DNA of 64,000 nucleotides. It comes from Thiomicrospira cyclica ALM1 (lineage in GTDB: Bacteria; Pseudomonadota; Gammaproteobacteria; Thiomicrospirales; Thiomicrospiraceae). Made by a program: the position numbers and the translations under genes. This document shows positions 60,981 to 64,000 of the stretch, in pieces. The stretch covers positions 496,001-560,000 of the forward strand of contig NC_015581.1 of assembly GCF_000214825.1 (NCBI RefSeq), in the 5' to 3' direction. The number at the start of each line of letters is the position of its first letter. Within the stretch, counting starts at the first letter, position 1. The notes beneath the pieces are model-generated. The model was given only the letters and a program-made list of their open reading frames with translations, had not been told where the DNA came from and ran no database searches.

Positions 60981-61009
60981 AATATACTTGACACTATTTT
61001 GCTTGTCAA
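60981..61009 (-). promoter_or_regulatory. modE operon promoter
   Basis: On the minus strand TTGACA (61009 to 61004), a 17-base spacer and TATATT (60986 to 60981): near consensus. The -35 lies in a 24-bp inverted repeat CTTGACA-N10-TGTCAAG (60987-61010). Just downstream CGTTAAATCGAAATATA faintly resembles a ModE site (CGNTATATA), suggesting autoregulation. Confidence 0.75.
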
Positions 61010-61069
61010 GCTAATCGGTTTTAGAACTCGGCTAGGCCGGGATGGCAAACAAAAGATCCAGCGATTTTT

Positions 61070-61143
61070 TATACTTTTTAGCGTATAATTTGATTTTTAT
61101 TCGGTTAGGCGTATAGAATAGGTTTAATACGGGCTGGCGTATA
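61070..61143 (+). promoter_or_regulatory. Three HipB-type operators at 28-bp spacing upstream of hipBA (locus 3)
   Basis: TATAC-N8-GTATA at 61070-61087, TATTC-N8-GTATA at 61098-61115 and AATAC-N8-GTATA at 61126-61143. Right half-sites GCGTATA recur at exactly 28-bp steps. The plausible promoter TTGATT (61090-61095), 18-base spacer, TAGAAT (61114-61119) lies within the array, so occupancy would block transcription. Confidence 0.8.
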
Positions 61144-61156
61144 AGTTGGAGGTGTG

Positions 61157-61399
61157 ATGCGGGTAAACAGTATTAAAGAATTGGCGGTGGTGTTGCAGAA
61201 TCAACGCTTGTCGCTGGATTTTTCGCAAAGTCAGTTGGCGGATCTAGCGTGTACACGTCAAGCGACGGTGTCAAATTTTGAAAATAATCCGGCGCAAGCG
61301 AAGATTGAAACTTTATTTAAACTCTTGTCTGTGCTAGACCTTGAGTTGGAAATTCGCCCTAAAGGGCAGTTAGCGCATGATAACAAGCTGGATTGGTGA
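61157..61399 (+). CDS. hipB: HipB-family antitoxin (locus 3)
   Basis: 80 aa from ATG 61157 with GGAGG close upstream; GTG at 61154 is an alternative. XRE HTH: NQRLSLDFSQSQLADLACTR followed by QATVSNFENNP (residues 17-48), then IETLFKLLSVLDLELEIRP, the dimerising strand of HipB. It should repress from the three-operator array upstream. Its stop overlaps the hipA start (TGATG). Confidence 0.9.
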   Translation: MRVNSIKELAVVLQNQRLSLDFSQSQLADLACTRQATVSNFENNPAQAKIETLFKLLSVLDLELEIRPKGQLAHDNKLDW

Positions 61400-62715
61400 T
61401 GGTGATGAATGAACTTGTGGTGTCGATGAATGGCTTGCTGGTCGGTCAGCTGATTAAACACAAAAGTGGTGCGTTGCGTTTTAGTTACGCGAAAGAATGG
61501 CTGGCTTCGCCTTATTCGCGTGCTTTGTCCTTGTCTCTGCCGTTGTCAGAAAAACCTTATGAAGGCGATCTAATTTACAATTTTTTAGATAACCTATTGC
61601 CTGACAATGATTTGATTCGTGCCAAAATGCAGGCGCGATTTACGACGTCCACAACCCAGCCATTTGATTTGTTGGCGGCGGTGGGTAAAGATTGCGTGGG
61701 TGCTATTCAATTGACCAGTCATGCGCCTGTAGAGGATTCGCAAGCGAGTACAGGGCTTGAAGCGACAGTATTGAATGAATCCCAAATTGCCGATTTGTTA
61801 AAAAACTATGCCGCTAATCCGCTAGGCATGCAGGATTTGGAGCAGGATTTTCGTATTTCTCTTGCCGGTGCGCAAGAAAAAACAGCCCTGCTCAAGATGG
61901 CGGATAAATGGTATTTGCCTAAAGGCGCAACCCCAACCACCCATATTTTAAAATTGCCGATCGGTGTGTTGGCGCATAATAATCTTGATTTGTCGCAAAG
62001 TTGCGAAAACGAATGGTTGTGTATGCAAATTGCCTCTGCTTTCGGATTGCCTGTCGCTCATACGGAGGTGGTGCAGTTTGACGATCAAAAGGCAATTGCG
62101 GTTGAGCGATTTGATCGAAAATGGCTGCCTAACGAAAGGTTGGTGCGTTTGCCGCAAGAAGATATGTGCCAGGTGTTGGGTATCGCACCGGCACTCAAAT
62201 ATGAGGCGGATGGTGGGCCAAGTATCAGACAAATTATGGATGTTCTGCGAGGCTCACAGCAGGCTCAAAAGGATCGAGAGGTCTTTTTTAAAGCACAAAT
62301 TCTGTTCTGGTTGCTAGCCGCACCCGATGGGCATGGTAAAAATTTCAGCCTGTTTATTGAAGCGAATAACGGCTATCGTTTAACCCCACTGTATGACATT
62401 TTGTCAGCTTATCCTTTGATGGGCGGGCAAGGACTACAACCCCAAAAAATAAAAATGGCGATGGCGTTACAGGGCAAATCCCGACATTATAAATGGCATA
62501 GCCTTAGCCCACGACATTTTATCAGTACCGCGAAAGCCGTTGGTTACTCAGAGCAGCTTGCTCTAAGTCATCTTGAAGAGATGTGTCAAAAAACAGCGCA
62601 GGTGATTGCACAGGTTAAGTGCCAGTTGCCGGCAAATTTTCCTGAACAGATTGCGCAGCCTATTTTTGAAGGCATACTGAAAAAAGCAACTATCGGTATT
62701 AACAGTCCAACCTAA
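61399..62715 (+). CDS. hipA: HipA-family serine/threonine kinase toxin (locus 3)
   Basis: 438 aa from ATG 61399 (TGATG coupling); ATG 61405 is also possible. Landmarks: SLSLPLSEKPYEGDLIYNFLDNLLPDN near residue 40 (in parts), AAVGKDCVGAIQL near 92, FRISLAGAQEKTALL near 150, HILKLP near 185 (ATP Lys), AVERFDRKWLP near 230, catalytic LLAAPDGHGKNFSLF near 305 and LTPLYDILSAYPLMGG near 330. All catalytic residues are present. It converges on arsB/ACR3 with a 3-bp gap. Confidence 0.92.
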   Translation: MVMNELVVSMNGLLVGQLIKHKSGALRFSYAKEWLASPYSRALSLSLPLSEKPYEGDLIYNFLDNLLPDNDLIRAKMQARFTTSTTQPFDLLAAVGKDCVGAIQLTSHAPVEDSQASTGLEATVLNESQIADLLKNYAANPLGMQDLEQDFRISLAGAQEKTALLKMADKWYLPKGATPTTHILKLPIGVLAHNNLDLSQSCENEWLCMQIASAFGLPVAHTEVVQFDDQKAIAVERFDRKWLPNERLVRLPQEDMCQVLGIAPALKYEADGGPSIRQIMDVLRGSQQAQKDREVFFKAQILFWLLAAPDGHGKNFSLFIEANNGYRLTPLYDILSAYPLMGGQGLQPQKIKMAMALQGKSRHYKWHSLSPRHFISTAKAVGYSEQLALSHLEEMCQKTAQVIAQVKCQLPANFPEQIAQPIFEGILKKATIGINSPT

Positions 62716-62718
62716 GTA

Positions 62719-63825
62719 TTAAGGCGGATTTGAGTTGGTAGGTTGCTTGCCAACACAGGGTGGCTCGAACTGAGCTTTGGTGCGATTGGCATAGCGCACG
62801 AGCGCTAACATTAACGGCACCTCAACCAAGACACCCACCACAGTCGCTAAAGCCGCGCCGGATTGTAAACCAAATAATGCAATCGCCGCGGCGACAGCGA
62901 GCTCAAAAAAGTTACTGGTACTAATCAATGCGCCGGGGGCGGCAATACAGTGTGGAATTCGCCATTTTTTGGCCCAGTAATAGGCCAGCCAAAAAATGAA
63001 CAGGGTTTGAATAATCAACGGAATCGCAATTAAAACAATGTGAAGGGGATTGTTCAGAATCACCTCACCTTGAAAGGCGAATAACAACACCAGGGTAATG
63101 ATTAACGCCACGGGAGTTATTGAGCCAGCAGCGGGTAAAAACCGTTGCTGAAACCAGGCCTGCCCCTTGTGCTTAATAATCGCTTCTCGGGTTAGGTAGC
63201 CGGCCACTAACGGCACCACAATGTACAGCACGACCGATAGCAGCACGGTATCCCAAGGCACTTGAATATTGGAGATGCCTAATAGAAAAATCACAATCGG
63301 TGCAAAGGCAAACAGCATAATCACGTCATTTAGCGCGACTTGGACTAGGGTGTAGGCGGCATCACCACGGGTTAGGTAACTCCAAACAAACACCATCGCC
63401 GTACAGGGCGCCGCACCGAGCAAGATCGCACCGGCAAGGTATTCATAAGCCAGGTCTTCGGGAATAAATGGTTTGAACAAAATAATTAAGAAAAACCAGC
63501 TAATCAAAAACATACTGAAGGGTTTGATCAGCCAATTGACACTGGTTGTGACCACTAATCCTTTCGGTTGGCGGCGCACATTCATTAGGGCTTTGAAGTC
63601 AATTTGCAGCATCATGGGAAAAATCATGCCCCAAATCAACACCGCTACCGGAATTGAAACATTGGCATACTCAAATTCGGCCAGGGTTTGAGGGATGACA
63701 GCGGCATATTGACCCAGCAAAATCCCCGCTCCAATCGCTAAGAGCACCCATAGGGTTAAATAACGACCAAAGATGCCCATGGTTTCAATACTGGGGGTGC
63801 TGGATGTATCTGCTGACTGGGTCAT
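62719..63825 (-). CDS. acr3: ACR3-family arsenite efflux transporter
   Basis: 368-aa inner-membrane exporter of As(III), ten segments. The ACR3 signatures are LLGAAPCTAMVFVWSYLTRGD near residue 140 with the essential Cys, VALNDVIMLFAFAPI near 163 and APGALISTSNFFELAVAAAI near 295 with the second conserved region. Distinct from the BASS-type pseudogene at 55.8 kb. A candidate operator lies 45 bp upstream. No arsC or arsR is seen in the window. Confidence 0.93.
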   Translation of the reverse strand: MTQSADTSSTPSIETMGIFGRYLTLWVLLAIGAGILLGQYAAVIPQTLAEFEYANVSIPVAVLIWGMIFPMMLQIDFKALMNVRRQPKGLVVTTSVNWLIKPFSMFLISWFFLIILFKPFIPEDLAYEYLAGAILLGAAPCTAMVFVWSYLTRGDAAYTLVQVALNDVIMLFAFAPIVIFLLGISNIQVPWDTVLLSVVLYIVVPLVAGYLTREAIIKHKGQAWFQQRFLPAAGSITPVALIITLVLLFAFQGEVILNNPLHIVLIAIPLIIQTLFIFWLAYYWAKKWRIPHCIAAPGALISTSNFFELAVAAAIALFGLQSGAALATVVGVLVEVPLMLALVRYANRTKAQFEPPCVGKQPTNSNPP

Positions 63826-63870
63826 AACGAACCTTGCTCAATAAATTTAATAACTAGATTGGACTATTCT

Positions 63871-63896
63871 ACTATATCTGCATAGGCGGATATAGT
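63871..63896. promoter_or_regulatory. Inverted repeat upstream of the arsenite exporter, candidate repressor site
   Basis: ACTATATC-N10-GATATAGT, perfect 8-bp arms, between the exporter (start 63825) and the stop codon of the next gene. The AT-rich dyad is of the kind bound by ArsR-family repressors. Confidence 0.5.
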
Positions 63897-64000
63897 TAAT
63901 TGATCGTGGTTATTTTGAGCTTGCTAAGCTTGCGGTGCAGAGTTGAATTATCAATGCCAAGCTCCCGCGCCGCTAGAGATTTATTGCCCTGACAGCGCTC
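63896..64000 (-). CDS. C-terminus of a Fis-type HTH regulator (sigma-54 activator or similar), rest outside window
   Basis: The last 34 residues before the window edge read ERCQGNKSLAARELGIDNST then LHRKLSKLKITTIN and stop. This is the Fis-type HTH (HTH_8) found at the end of NtrC-family response regulators, for which GN-AARELGI-STL-RKL is diagnostic. A small Fis-only regulator is possible. Confidence 0.7.
   Translation of the reverse strand, partial: ERCQGNKSLAARELGIDNSTLHRKLSKLKITTIN

Larger units (their letters stand above)
1500..63162. repeat. Dispersed palindrome CAGGCCTG, about 35 copies
   Basis: Octamer starts read by eye: 1500, 4816, 13041, 13301, 15206, 15562, 16371, 16800, 17298, 20529, 24109, 28970, 29840, 30212, 32401, 33538, 35112, 35501, 37530, 38184, 39788, 44570, 44592, 47384, 49351, 51367, 52256, 54697, 55847, 56762, 57108, 57142, 57616, 58457, 63155. 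Seventeen extend to CCAGGCCTGG and about fourteen of these to ACCAGGCCTGGT. Eight are in non-coding DNA. Roughly one copy is expected at a GC content near 48 percent (GC estimated, not measured). Positions may be off by a base and a few copies may be missed. Confidence 0.9.

Noticed and set aside
1500-63162. Palindrome copies as a CRISPR array or BIME/REP elements
   Set aside because: Copies are dispersed, lie mostly within genes, and lack regular spacing or paired REP architecture.

Overview
The window looks like chromosomal DNA of a gammaproteobacterium, most plausibly a sulfur-oxidising relative of Thiomicrospira, Hydrogenovibrio or Thiomicrorhabdus. This is inferred from the classical gammaproteobacterial gene order aroQ-accBC-prmA-dusB-fis-purHD, a K124-type phosphofructokinase, periplasmic DsrE-like and MBL proteins, and many metal and oxyanion transporters. 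It was not tested by any database search. No rRNA, tRNA, CRISPR array, transposase or prophage gene was recognised.

Layout. 0-27 kb is housekeeping: an LpoA-like fragment, pfkA, rnd, a DUF2189 membrane protein, mpl, DUF1840, a TonB receptor, then hslU-DUF971-ubiE-ubiJ(short)-ubiB on the minus strand facing selD-mnmH-dapF-DUF484-xerC-hslV on the plus strand. After these come a methyltransferase, a DUF218 protein, clpB with a heat-shock-type promoter, and an AsmA protein. 27-35 kb is accessory: an SMR pump, a decayed hipBA, a higBA module, and an intact hipBA lying between metR and metE. 35-47 kb returns to core functions: a haem-type ABC importer, the purDH-fis-dusB-prmA-accCB-aroQ block, and dsbD behind an FNR box. 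47-64 kb is a mosaic: fxsA, a second methyltransferase, two copies of a GDCCVxC protein, rsuA, a MazF-type module, a chimeric rsuA'-modC' duplication, a MerR/MerP/GDCCVxC/MerT-like operon, an MBL protein facing a frameshifted BASS transporter, a complete modEABC operon ending in a TauE/SafE permease, a third hipBA, and an ACR3 arsenite exporter.

The most unusual signal is not a gene. The palindrome CAGGCCTG, often extended to ACCAGGCCTGGT, occurs about 35 times by eye where roughly one copy is expected. It is found in both coding and intergenic DNA. Within genes it is read only in frames giving (P/A)GL(V) or QA(W/C), and intergenic copies appear over-represented. This resembles a highly iterated palindrome or an uptake/binding site family.

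A second theme is the density of toxin-antitoxin modules. There are three hipBA loci (one broken), one higBA and one MazF-type pair, plus two antitoxin-like relics. Several have readable operator arrays, the clearest being three TATAC-N8-GTATA-type sites spaced exactly 28 bp apart upstream of the third hipBA. A third theme is local duplication: two GDCCVxC genes, two paralogous 511-512 aa methyltransferases, and an 840-bp copy of modC fused to the start of an rsuA copy.
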